Origin: Perkinsus olseni
Lineage: Eukaryota > Perkinsozoa > Perkinsida
NCBI GenBank assembly: GCA_013115125.1
Contig: JABANN010000544.1
Coordinates: 1-22,145 of the forward strand
Length of the DNA: 22,145 bases
Direction of reading: 5' to 3'
Shown: piece after piece, positions 10,101-17,050 of the stretch
Position numbering within the stretch: position 1 is the first letter of the stretch
Layout of the letters: each line of letters opens with the position of its first letter
Notes under the pieces: model-generated
Seen by the model: the letters and a program-made list of their open reading frames with translations, nothing else
The model's database searches: none
Told to the model about the DNA's origin: nothing
Made by a program: the position numbers and the translations under genes

Positions 10101-12657
10101 TCTAGCAGTGAGCCATCACTGTGAGGTTTTGTGACTTGTCCGCTCAGCTGGCAAAACTTGCGCACTTCTGGCGAGAGTTCACATGAAAGTTGGAGATGAG
10201 GATCGACTTCTCAGCTAGGCACCCTAGCCTAGGGTCCGCGCTCTTCGCCTGAACAACATCAGTCAAAAAGCTAGAGGCGATGACTCGCGGCAGATGTTTG
10301 GCAGGAACTTCTGGCGCGCTGTTCTGGACTTGCCGATTCTGGCAATCCTGAGGCACCACAGCGTAACGCTGTCAGCGTTGGCATCTTGATCAACCGGTGT
10401 AACACTCAGTTGCATCATATTGTCTTGAGCTTCCCGGTACTGTTCGACGACGACGAGGCGCAGTTCTCTCTCGCGCGCCGACTTTGCCCTCCACCTTCTT
10501 CGCTTTGATCTAAGCGCAGGGCTATGCGCGAGGAAGATGTTGTCGCTAACTGTTTCTCGTACCATATGGTAATGTCGATGAAACCGGCGAGCAGCGCCTG
10601 CACTTGCAAGTAAGCCAGAGACTGGGCAGTCTGCCGGCATAGCTATTGCAGTGAGATTGTGTTTGGGAGGCAGGAGAAGTAAGTTTCTGAACTCTTATGA
10701 GAAACCCGCTCGTTCCGTCGCGAGGCTCATGGATGCTGGTGAAATGAAGGAAGGAAACAGCCTATTGTTGAGACTGATTAACCGGAGTTTCACCCGAGAC
10801 AAAGGCAGCATGGGGGGGGGTTTCAATTGTGACGATTTGGGATCTACGGCCCGTGATTTTTAACGCAATATGGCGACCTGTTTGCAAGTGCTAAGGCAAG
10901 TTATGGTAGAGTCTATTGAGGGTGGTGAGCTGAAGAAGATACTGTGTGGTACTGTAAGTTCTGTGACTTCCATCAGTATACAGATAACCACACACGGTTC
11001 GGAGATCACTACAACGTCTAGCAGCTAGACTAGAACCTACTGCAAAAGATAACGAGGGAGGGTCTCCCTCTGCATCTGGCTTCTTCCGAAGGCGTAGGAG
11101 CTTCTCGTGGTGCCTCCGTGCATTTAAGAGTTCTCGGGGAGAGATTGATGAAGATGATGATCATGCCCTGTTGTCTGTGTGTTGTCTAGCCATTTTCGTC
11201 GAGACCTTAACAGGTTCTCGGTGGGAACAGGATCAAGGGTTGCTTCAAGCAACTTGCTTGTTCATCATCTAACGCTATGGGGAATTTCCTAAACTTCCGC
11301 GCGAACGGTTATGTCAATACTACTAAGGGTGGACCACGGAGATCGGACTGTTTCCACTTCTTTCAGCTGATGGGAAGTACTTTTCCCTTCGGGACGGCAA
11401 TTGGTGTCTGGGCGCGAGCGAGAAGACTGGACTTGCGGTAAGTCGGGGATGGCATTCATCGACGAGATTTGCAAATGGGAGCTCTCACGAGGTTGATTTT
11501 TTTCCGATGGTTCGGCAGGTGTCGCAATGTGACGAGGAAGCTTCATCGCAGAAGTGGGAGTACGCTAAGTTCAAGGGCCTAGTGAATCAAGAATCTGGAC
11601 TGTGTTTGGACGCTGGTGGAGGAAAGCAGGCCCAGTTGTAAGATACGGGCTGGAAACTTTTTGTCATATGGATCGTATATTTGACTTCTCGTTCCTGTAT
11701 GTGGTACCTTCGGTCGGAGGCACTACCTCCGAGGCATAACCTTGCGAATGCGCTCCCTTTATACAGAATCATCTTCGTTTCTGACCATTCGAAATCCTCC
11801 AGGGTTTGCTAACGGATTTTTTTCTTTAGAGTATCGCAAATTTTTTTCTTCTCATTTGTTTCGTAACCGTCTCGTAACCAATTAATTTGTGAAGGCATTG
11901 CAGGATCCTTCAACACTACCACACTAGAAATGGATTTTTTTTCACTGATCGAATCGCGAATCGAATTTGAAGTCATTCCTGCTTTTTCAGGTATACTTGT
12001 TATACAGATGGCAGCAATTCCAACCAAGTTTGGGAGTTGAACGAGGCCGGCTTCATTCGAGGAGGCCCCGATCGAACTTGCTTGGATTTCGCTCCGGTGA
12101 GTCCTGCGAGCTCGAGTGTTGGCAATTCGAATCGCGTTTGTTCAGGTGTCTGACGCTACCCTCAGCGGGGTTCAGTGCTCTCAGGCGAAGAACTTCAAGT
12201 GGGCTATTTACAAGCCTTTCGTAAGTCCTTGTCAGTTGCCGGGGATTTTATGCTACTTTCCAATTGATAATGAGTTATGCCGTAGAATGGGACAGAGTTC
12301 TAGATGCGCTATTGTACCTCGACCTCACCTGTTATGAGAGTGAAGGAGCCGTTTCTTATTATTTCGTATTTCGATTTACTAAAGCTAGTTGTGACGAGAC
12401 GGGCCGTCTTCTCGTCCCAGCTGCCGTGGTCAAAATTTTTCACCACATTTTCGCCCCGGTATAACGATGTTGTTTGACAGATGTTGTTGAAACTCACGTC
12501 CTTTTTTGCTTCAATGTCGACAAGTGGATCATCTTGTGAAAGATTTCAATACCTTAAGATGGATGATGTATTCTTTCAGGAGCCCTTGGAGACCCGACTT
12601 TACCACGAGGCTGAGCAGAAGTATCCTGCGGTGCTCGCCAGCGCTGATGTTAACTAA
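3126..12657 (+). CDS. Polypeptide N-acetylgalactosaminyltransferase (GT27) with repeated ricin-type domains
   Basis: Predicted Golgi enzyme that transfers GalNAc from UDP-GalNAc to Ser/Thr of proteins, the first step of mucin-type O-glycosylation. Exons: 3126–3234, 3291–3385, 3601–3763, 4038–4168, 4480–4734, 5298–5362, 5460–5521, 5627–5734, 6115–6241, 6287–6431, 6702–6805, 6875–6987, 7034–7094, 7567–7661, 7980–8082, 8132–8257, 8311–8431, 8480–8590, 8666–8806, 9388–9446, 9503–9569, 9640–9715, 10652–10678, 10889–10953, 11214–11328, 11367–11437, 11519–11637, 11991–12096, 12146–12220, 12580–12657. The model stays in phase throughout and gives about 1030 aa; animal family members are nearer 550–650. 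Family signatures: VVVDDGST, GLINAKSKGAAAATGD, FLDCH (the DxH metal site), and GGLLAMSKKWWDETG through WGGENID to WLCGG. The start is the first ATG before the hydrophobic anchor. Least certain are exons 4, 5, 23, 24 and the last exon; the gene may run on into the next one instead of stopping at 12655. Confidence 0.85.
4223..4268. repeat. Hairpin flanked by 10-bp direct repeats in intron 4
   Basis: GTGTCGC-G-GCGACAC (4237–4251) is a perfect 15-nt palindrome. It lies between two identical copies of TCGCGTGAAA at 4223–4232 and 4259–4268. A short hairpin bracketed by direct repeats is what a tiny insertion with target duplication would leave, but it is too short to tell from chance. Confidence 0.45.
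5363..5459 (+). repeat. Intron 6 with triplicated GGTAATTTACTG
   Basis: A 97-nt GT–AG intron ending in a T-run and TTTTTTTAG. It holds three copies of GGTAATTTACTG (5393, 5413 and, with one change, 5435), 20–22 nt apart. Each copy contains a GTAATTT that looks like a 5' splice site. Local tandem slippage is the simplest explanation. Confidence 0.65.
5522..5626 (+). repeat. Intron 7 carrying the TCTTAGGTYGA motif
   Basis: This 105-nt intron separates AKSK from GAAAATGD, which are contiguous in the protein family, so its borders are secure. GAATCTTAGGTTGAACC at 5594–5611 matches the core of the 42-bp repeat upstream of the gene with a few changes. The motif sits about 15 nt before the acceptor ACGCAG. 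Confidence 0.6.
6806..6874 (+). repeat. 69-nt intron built on a 13-bp inverted repeat
   Basis: Two bases after the start of the donor, AATTTCGTGGCGC (6808–6820) is perfectly mirrored by GCGCCACGAAATT (6850–6862), 12 nt before the acceptor. The 29-nt loop holds nothing recognisable. The intron is therefore almost entirely one stem-loop, as a miniature inverted-repeat element turned intron would be. The splice sites are well supported because the flanking exons (TTNR and YRAAMAWYDEW) join in phase. The left arm recurs in three other introns of this window. Confidence 0.75.
6988..7033 (+). repeat. 46-nt intron with GTATCTTATGTTGACC
   Basis: The exon frame would meet a stop just beyond this segment unless it is removed; splicing from GTAAGA to GACCAG restores DISNILEVKERLKCKPF, which matches the family. 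GTATCTTATGTTGACC at 7016–7031 lies next to the acceptor and resembles the dispersed GTATCTTAGGTCGACC motif. Confidence 0.6.
7095..7566 (+). repeat. 472-nt intron beginning with the TTTCGTGGCG block
   Basis: The intron starts GTAATTTCGTGGCGTG, nearly identical to the first bases of the intron at 6806. No matching right arm is seen. Inside, CTTTGTGCT (7148–7156) and AGCACAGAG (7160–7168) form a 9-bp stem with one wobble pair and a 3-nt loop. The large size compared with its neighbours suggests a later insertion. No coding exon is needed here: GWFLR and RFKKVYFDGG are adjacent in the domain. Confidence 0.6.
8083..8131 (+). repeat. 49-nt intron with a tRNA-like B-box (GGTTCGATCC)
   Basis: A GT–AG intron (GTAAGA … CGTTAG) between ricin-type exons that join in phase. 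It contains CAGGTTCGATCCCGG at 8096–8110, the T-loop/B-box consensus of tRNA genes, followed by a T-rich tail. The T-stem pairs only partly. No tRNA upstream half fits because that part is exon. It resembles the introns at 8258, 12874 and 13071. Confidence 0.65.
8258..8310 (+). repeat. 53-nt intron with a tRNA-like B-box (GGTTCGAATCC)
   Basis: A GT–AG intron (GTAAGAGG … TTCTCAG) between ricin repeat exons ending EATHQ and starting QIAPGAY. It carries CCTGGTTCGAATCCTAG at 8268–8284, then AGAGATATTTTTCTGTATTT. The same order, B-box then a GATATTTT-like tail, is seen in the introns at 12874 and 13071. Confidence 0.68.
8432..8479 (+). repeat. 48-nt intron hiding an in-frame stop, ending GTATCTTAG
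   Basis: Read straight through, the exon meets TAG at 8477. Splicing GTTGGA … TATCTTAG removes exactly 48 nt and joins RQIFK to VDDKTGGML, giving a repeat spacing that matches other QxW repeats of this protein. The dispersed motif GTATCTTAGGTCGAT (8471–8485) straddles the acceptor: its TTAG is the splice site and GTCGAT is exonic. The donor GTTGGA is weak. Confidence 0.6.
9716..10651 (+). other. 936-nt intron 22, the longest in the GalNAc-transferase gene
   Basis: Nothing on the + strand is clearly coding. It contains an inverted repeat GAGTCGC/GCGACTC (9810–9839), a perfect 15-nt palindrome ACCCTAG-C-CTAGGGT (10221–10235), and on the minus strand three overlapping open frames, the longest at 10263–10640. 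Both intron borders depend on the small exon at 10652–10678, whose phase agrees on both sides. An inserted unit on the opposite strand would explain the length. Confidence 0.45.
10263..10640 (-). CDS. Doubtful minus-strand ORF nested in intron 22
   Basis: The frame starts with an ATG and encodes 125 aa. The central part is strongly charged (RSKRRRWRAKSARERELRL, VVVEQYREAQDNMMQL) and could form a helical basic region. I recognise no domain. Two further minus-strand frames overlap its 3' side (10144–10359 and 9917–10165) and might be exons of the same nested gene, but no junction is convincing. The length is within what chance gives in this base composition. Confidence 0.15.
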   Translation of the reverse strand: MPADCPVSGLLASAGAARRFHRHYHMVRETVSDNIFLAHSPALRSKRRRWRAKSARERELRLVVVEQYREAQDNMMQLSVTPVDQDANADSVTLWCLRIARIGKSRTARQKFLPNICRESSPLAF

Positions 12658-12787
12658 GTCCCTGATGTTCCATTATCGTCGCCGAAGAGTCGTCGTAATT
12701 TGAATAGGTTGCCGAGTGAAGTCCTTAACTTATCTCGAAATTTTCCTCTGTTTTAACAATGACGACAACAACTATTACCTTCCTCAG

Positions 12788-15700
12788 TCCTTTAGTTCGG
12801 GTAGTGGGAGTTGCGTTTATTATACCAAGAGATTCCGGGAGTTGGAAAGACCTGTACGGAGGCGTCTACTGTCGTGAACCAAAAGGCCCCCGGTTCGAAC
12901 CCCGAGAGGTGCATTTTCATGCCTGTAATTTTGAGATGTTGCGGGTGTTTTGAGTATGACTAATCGCTCTCCGGTGGTGAACTCATCTGCCGAGCAGCTA
13001 GTGTTGTATCGTCATAAGCGGGCCTTGCAGAATCTACTTCGGAAGTGGCTGGAGAGACTCTCCGCGAAGAGTATTGTTAGTGGAGGGCGGCAGCCTCACG
13101 GGAGCGCTACCTTCCATAGAGGTGTGGCCCGGGTTCGATCCCTGGTGAGGGTATTTCCGTGCATTCCTAAGGTACAGGGCTGAAGAATAGTCAGCTGGAG
13201 CAGCTGTGGACCGCCCTTTTTGGTTACCATTGCGAGTCCATCAATGAGCTGCAGTTCTTGCATGCTGTCGAGACCAGCGACGGGTTCCCTGATGAATGGA
13301 CTTATCGGGAGAAGGTGGGAGCGAAGGCTCGGGGATGACCATCGGTTGTCGAGTAGAACATCTGATTGGCGACTTCGTGATGAGACCGACTCATTGAAAA
13401 CACAACGCCCGAGTTTCGCCGTTTTCTCGTCATGCGCCACTCAGTTGTTACTGCTGTCTAATCTGTCGTCTTTCGGAGAACTGTCCAGCTGGTCTCGTTG
13501 CCAGCGGTGCAAATGAGGCCTGGCTGACTTGATTCGATGGTCGAATTTTCACGAGACGGGCTGCCTGTGGACGTCCCGTTATTTCCATTTTTCAGGTGGA
13601 TCTTTACCGACTCCTTTGGTTCTCCTGTTGCCGTGGATCAGCACTGGATGGGCTCGGCACGATATTGACCTCCCTGGCATCCCCTAGCGAGCTGTCGGCC
13701 AAGTTGCGGCTCTCGAGGGAGTTCTGGCTGCAATGCGAGGTCCTCATGTTATTACCAGGTAGCGTGGGCTTCACTCAGTGGGGATCGTCGGAATTTCGTG
13801 GCGCGCGGTCAAATTTTGGGTACTGCCTTTAGTATAGATTGTATGCCGATGCTGAAAGTCAGAATTTCTCGTTGCGAAGCAGTTTCAAAATCGAGAGCTC
13901 CGCCTTCGGTGTTGTTCTGGTGGGGGGACGGACTGTTTGGCGACACGCCTTCAACACCGTCTTCTTATCGAAGATGGGGGCTTGTGATGACTGCGCGCTA
14001 CACCATTTCGCGATCAAATCAAATAAATTCGAGAAGCGGTGTAGAGGCCGTAACTTCTTAGCAACAGAGGCTTTGTGGCGAACATTTTGGTACAGGGTAG
14101 AACTTTACCCTTTTTGCTGAGTTGGACTGTGCGAAATTGAATATCGATTCAGTGCCGGAACCGAACCTGGGGTCTTTGTCTAGGACGCCTGGATGCCTGA
14201 CCGTTGTGCCATTTCAGCGAATAATCCGAAGTTTTGCCTCTCTCCGACGGTCTCCTGCGATGATGTGGACATGATCTGCACTGATGTTGCCCGAGCTGTG
14301 GCCTACCGACGGAACGATCTGTAGTGAGGGGATTGGTCAACTGTGCCGAGCGAATTCACCGGGCTGGACTCTTTGGGATCGCTCGGAAATGTCTTCCTTT
14401 TCCCGATTAAAGTCTTCGTATCAACTTTCTGCTGCTGTGAGGAAGAGTGTACTTTCCCTTGTTTTTTCCATGTGAATGTGATTGTAGCATAAACCACCTC
14501 TGGCAGAATCTTAGTCTCGGGATACTGTAGGAGGTTTTACTCGTGTGTCGAAGTTGCTCTCCCTATCGCTATAAATATGTCGTATCATTTGTCATTGTTC
14601 AATTCTCTGCTGTGCGGAAAAATATCTTTTGTTCGAATGGTTGTTACCCCCTGCCTCAAGGTCCATGTTGGACATAACGAGTAGCGAGTTGACATCAGCT
14701 GAAGAAGTCCAGCTGCTGCCCGGTCGGCCGTACAGGCTGGCTTTGATACGGCAGGCCGTTGGGAGGATCGTCGAGGCCTACTGTCAGGATACTCGCATAC
14801 CCATGACATGTGAGATTAGGGTATTTTCGTGGCGCGCGAAGTGGTTCTTCCGGTGCATCAGCGATAGTACCTCCACCTGCACCGTCTCAAGACTCTCGGA
14901 AGGGACAGGGCGGCTCTAGCATCAGCGGAACCACAGTGAGTGGGGAGGGGGGCTGCGAGGATTCCACCGCCGAACTGTGATGAACTAGTTTGACGAGAAT
15001 CAGCATCCGGTCGTCCATTTTTGGACAGTCTGGGTTGATGATACGTCGAAGTTCTTTCTCCGATTCTCACGAACTCGGCTTTTCTCTCGGGAGCCGTTCT
15101 TGTGGGCTGCTACTTCCGAATCGCTGGTATTTTTCGATCAGTCTACAGCCTTTGAAGGGCCGTGGAGGACGGATGCCCTTTGTGAAGCGTGTTTGATGTG
15201 GGATAAGAGGTAGGGTGGACTCGTAGACTTTTCCCACTTCCCGTGGAGTTATCAGTAGAATATCGATCGCTCGTTTCACGTTATCAGCCATCATGTTCAA
15301 CTGAAGCGTTTCTCATACCACAATTCGCGCAAATCGGGGGGGGGGGGCTCGGGGCTTTCGAGTTGCTACTGGAACCAGTCGTGTGGAGGCGCGGCAATGA
15401 GACACTTCGTGCTCTTTCTTATCGTCGGAGCGAAGCGCATGAGAGGTTTTCTCAGGAGAGTGGAATACGGTGTCTTGGCCAACGGAGACTTTCACACCAA
15501 CGCCCGCCGGCCATTGCCAGCATGGATGGTGAAGACTTTGGAGGAACGTCTTGCAAGTGGTAGTAATTCGTCGAGGAAATGCAAGTGTTCTAGATTGGGC
15601 AAGCGGCTCTGGCCTGTGCTTCAGGTGAACAATCGAGCGACTTGCCGGTTGGGAAGTCAGCAGCTCGGTAAGGTAGCCTAGGGTCGACCTTGGATACTTT

Positions 15701-16589
15701 TTTGACCAAAAATATTTCGTCAGGGCCAGCACGCTGGAGAGAGTAATAGCTAAACATGAGGCGGAATGGAGGAAATTTGGTAGTCCTTTTTCACCGGGCG
15801 AGCGAGATTTTCTCGCTGATTTTTCGGGATATCCGAGGTTGATGCTGGCTCATAACAGAATGAACACCTTCTCTGTTCATCACGCATACTGTTTGATATC
15901 GCGACATTGACCGGTACTTTGAGATAAAACTTTCGCCTCTGTTTCGGAATGAGCCTATCAGAGCGGAAGGGGATTCGTTCTGTCTGCTGATCTGATCAGC
16001 CTGATCAGGACGGCCGTCGCAGCTGCTAGATTCAGCGTATGAGGCGTCGGAAAGGGGGAGTGACAGTAGGGCCTCTTCTTCGTATGTGGTGGGATCGGAC
16101 GTCGCGGGGTCGGAAACTCGAAAGCCTCGAAAAAAGCCACAACTGAGTGAGGAGAGCGAGAAGTCTGTTGAAGTACTGGATAGAGTGGGCATGAAGGTCG
16201 AAGATACGACTCCTGCGAGCAGCGTCAGTGCCGCGGGTTTCGCTACGCCCGGCCTACCTCAGCGCAGTGATGCTGCTTCTGTGGGAGACAGTGTGAACTC
16301 TTGGGGCGGCGGGTTGCGTGATGATGGTTCGGGCGGATGGACGGAGAGTTCTCCGCAGTGGAGGGGCGTACGGGAGCGGCAGTCGAGGGAGGCTTCGTTG
16401 GACGGCTCGGACGTGAGCAATGGAAAGATACGCGTGTCGCTCACCGGAAATATTAGCGAGTCATTGCGGGAGGGTGTTGGTGATGCTGCTGTGCTCGAGC
16501 CGTATTTGGCAGAGTTTGAGCGGAGCGAAGCAGCAGCTAGCTCGGTTGTGCAAGACGGAGCGTTGTTCTCCTTCGGGGTGAAGGGATGA
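12788..16589 (+). CDS. Multi-exon gene of unknown function
   Basis: Probable exons, chained by matching phase: 12788–12873, 12955–13070, 13178–13314, 13596–13786, 13838–14049, 14218–14320, 14661–14809, 14862–14935, 14989–15209, 15456–15559, 15625–15667, 15724 to about 15874, and about 16023–16589. The product would exceed 500 aa. Recognisable texture but no family: a basic helical segment (HKRALQNLLRKWLERLS), a beta-rich part (SLRSSFKIESSAFGVVLVGG), aromatic-rich WTVWVDDTSKFFLRFSRTRL, a KHEAEWRKFGSPFSPGERDF segment, and a disordered Ser/Glu/Gly tail ending FSFGVKG. The first exon lacks an ATG: candidates are the ATG at 12665 joined through 12695–12787, the ATG at 12956, or direct fusion to the GalNAc-transferase, whose last exon could splice at 12649 in the same phase. 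The junction before the final exon is unsure because a TGA occurs at 15908. Confidence 0.5.
12874..12954 (+). repeat. Intron with a tRNA-like B-box (GGTTCGAACCCC)
   Basis: An 81-nt GT–AG intron (GTGAAC … TTTGAG). CCCCCGGTTCGAACCCCGAG lies at about 12887–12906, followed by AGGTGCATTTTCATGCCTG. Its arrangement, B-box then a short T-rich tail with a TGC/TGT, parallels the introns at 8258 and 13071. Confidence 0.6.
13071..13177 (+). repeat. Intron containing a tRNA-Met-like sequence
   Basis: This 107-nt intron joins SAK to LKNSQLEQLW in phase. Inside, AGCCTCACGGGAGCGC (13092–13107) resembles a tRNA A-box/D-arm. TACCT-TCCATAG-AGGTG (13108–13124) forms a five-pair anticodon stem, one pair a wobble, with a seven-base loop showing CAT. 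CCGGG-TTCGATC-CCTGG (13129–13145) is a complete T-arm with one wobble. The acceptor stem does not pair alongside the D-arm, so it is not a working tRNA. It is best read as the head of a tRNA-derived short element. Confidence 0.65.
13787..13837 (+). repeat. 51-nt intron with AATTTCGTGGCGCG near its 5' end
   Basis: GTCGG followed by AATTTCGTGGCGCG (13792–13805) opens the intron; it ends in TATAG. Splicing joins FTQWGS to LYADAESQNF in phase. The 14-base block is the same as the left arm of the intron at 6806, in a different gene. No right arm is present. Confidence 0.55.
14050..14217 (+). repeat. Intron carrying a tRNA-like element on the minus strand
   Basis: On the minus strand, 14222 down to 14147 is 76 nt, a tRNA-like length. 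ATTCGCT and ACTGAAT at its ends pair at six of seven positions (one wobble). TGGCACAACGG matches the pol III A-box and GGTTCGGTTCC the B-box, at suitable spacing. The anticodon arm does not form, so it is degenerate. It fills the 3' part of the intron and its acceptor-like end overlaps the first bases of the next exon (14218–14320). That exon joins in phase and reads FCLSPTVSCDDVDMICTDVA. Confidence 0.55.
14810..14861 (+). repeat. 52-nt intron with TTTTCGTGGCGCG
   Basis: The intron runs GTGAGA … GCATCAG and joins RIPMTS to IVPPPAPSQD in phase. ATTTTCGTGGCGCGCG lies at 14822–14838, 12 nt inside the donor. This is the fourth intronic copy of the block in the window. An alternative donor at 14821 would place it at the very start of the intron, but then the frame meets a stop. 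Confidence 0.55.
15336..15347 (+). repeat. Run of twelve G
   Basis: A 12-base G homopolymer inside the proposed intron 15210–15455 of the unknown gene. A nine-base G run occurs also at 10812–10820 inside an intron of the GalNAc-transferase. Such runs are prone to sequencing length errors; placing both in introns means they do not affect the models. Confidence 0.8.
15668..15723 (+). repeat. 56-nt intron with GTAGCCTAGGGTCGACC
   Basis: The intron runs GTAAGG … TTCGTCAG and joins GKSAAR to ASTLERVIAK in phase. GTAGCCTAGGGTCGACC at 15673–15689 resembles the dispersed GTATCTTAGGTCGACC motif with a few substitutions and one extra base. Here the motif lies near the donor, unlike in the introns at 5522, 6988 and 8432, where it lies near the acceptor. 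Confidence 0.45.
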
Positions 16590-17050
16590 TCCACATGCCG
16601 ATGCATGAGCGTATCTTAGGTCGACTCTGGCACAATTCGGAATGGTGGAGAATGATGTGATGTGTTGTGTTAGTCTGTTATCAATCGTACGGCTGTGATG
16701 CTTCTTAGAGATAGTGGCGACCAGCGGCGTGGGCGCTGGAGAATCCAGATGAGCTTCGATGACACCATTGCAGAGCTGGCGTTGCCGACCCTAGCGCCGT
16801 CGTTGTGTGGCGCTGCTAGTCCCAGTAGAACTCCGTCGCACGGTCTCACACCTACGGACGCACGATGATCCGATCGGCTCATTTTGCTCTGACTGATAAT
16901 ACCGTACATTCACCTGATCGTAACCTCCATACAGCGGGGTGATTGTTGGAGTTGCACTTCCTCCTCCCAGGCCGCTGTTGTTGTTGTTGAGGGTTCTTCA
17001 GGTCGATCATCCGTCGATGGTCTCTGACAGTTGTATTAGGCTCTCCCAGG
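16590..17050. other. Intergenic region before the methyltransferase
   Basis: No gene is visible. GTATCTTAGGTCGACTC at 16611–16627, 22 nt after the stop of the preceding gene, is a near-perfect copy of the dispersed motif. A short TTG run lies at about 16976–16990, and GGTTCTTCAG near 16991–17000 could be a 3' splice site of a 5'-UTR intron. Confidence 0.5.

Larger units (their letters stand above)
7567..12220 (+). other. Ricin-type (QxW) repeat region, about three beta-trefoils
   Basis: Exons 14–29 encode about ten repeats with the Cys–Leu … Cys … Q-x-W/F pattern of ricin B lectins: NMCIERKGGTKVVLRPC with GQLW; QCLAIDSIGG with TSQW; GCIGGQRP with RQIF; ECLTAANGKFELSPC with EQKF; TLCADSASGSQ with NQAWKF; KCFSVKNEAK with GQRF; RLCLGG; NWCLGASEKTG with SQKWEY; GLCLDAGGGKQ with NQVWEL; TCLDFAPVSD with FKWAIY. 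One trefoil needs three repeats; animal GalNAc-transferases have one trefoil. The seventh repeat depends on two small exons (10652–10678 and 10889–10953) and is the weakest. The region would bind carbohydrate, typically GalNAc on already glycosylated substrates. Confidence 0.8.

Noticed and set aside
13082-13152. Functional tRNA-Met gene
   Set aside because: The anticodon and T arms fold, but no acceptor stem pairs together with the D-arm and position 33 is C; it lies inside a spliced intron.
14147-14222. Functional tRNA gene on the minus strand
   Set aside because: A- and B-boxes and the acceptor ends are tRNA-like but no anticodon stem forms and the T-stem has mismatches; it overlaps an exon start.
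15067-15300. Minus-strand frame MNMMADNVKRAIDILL… as a gene
   Set aside because: It overlaps the + strand exon 14989–15209, whose phase links correctly to exons on both sides.
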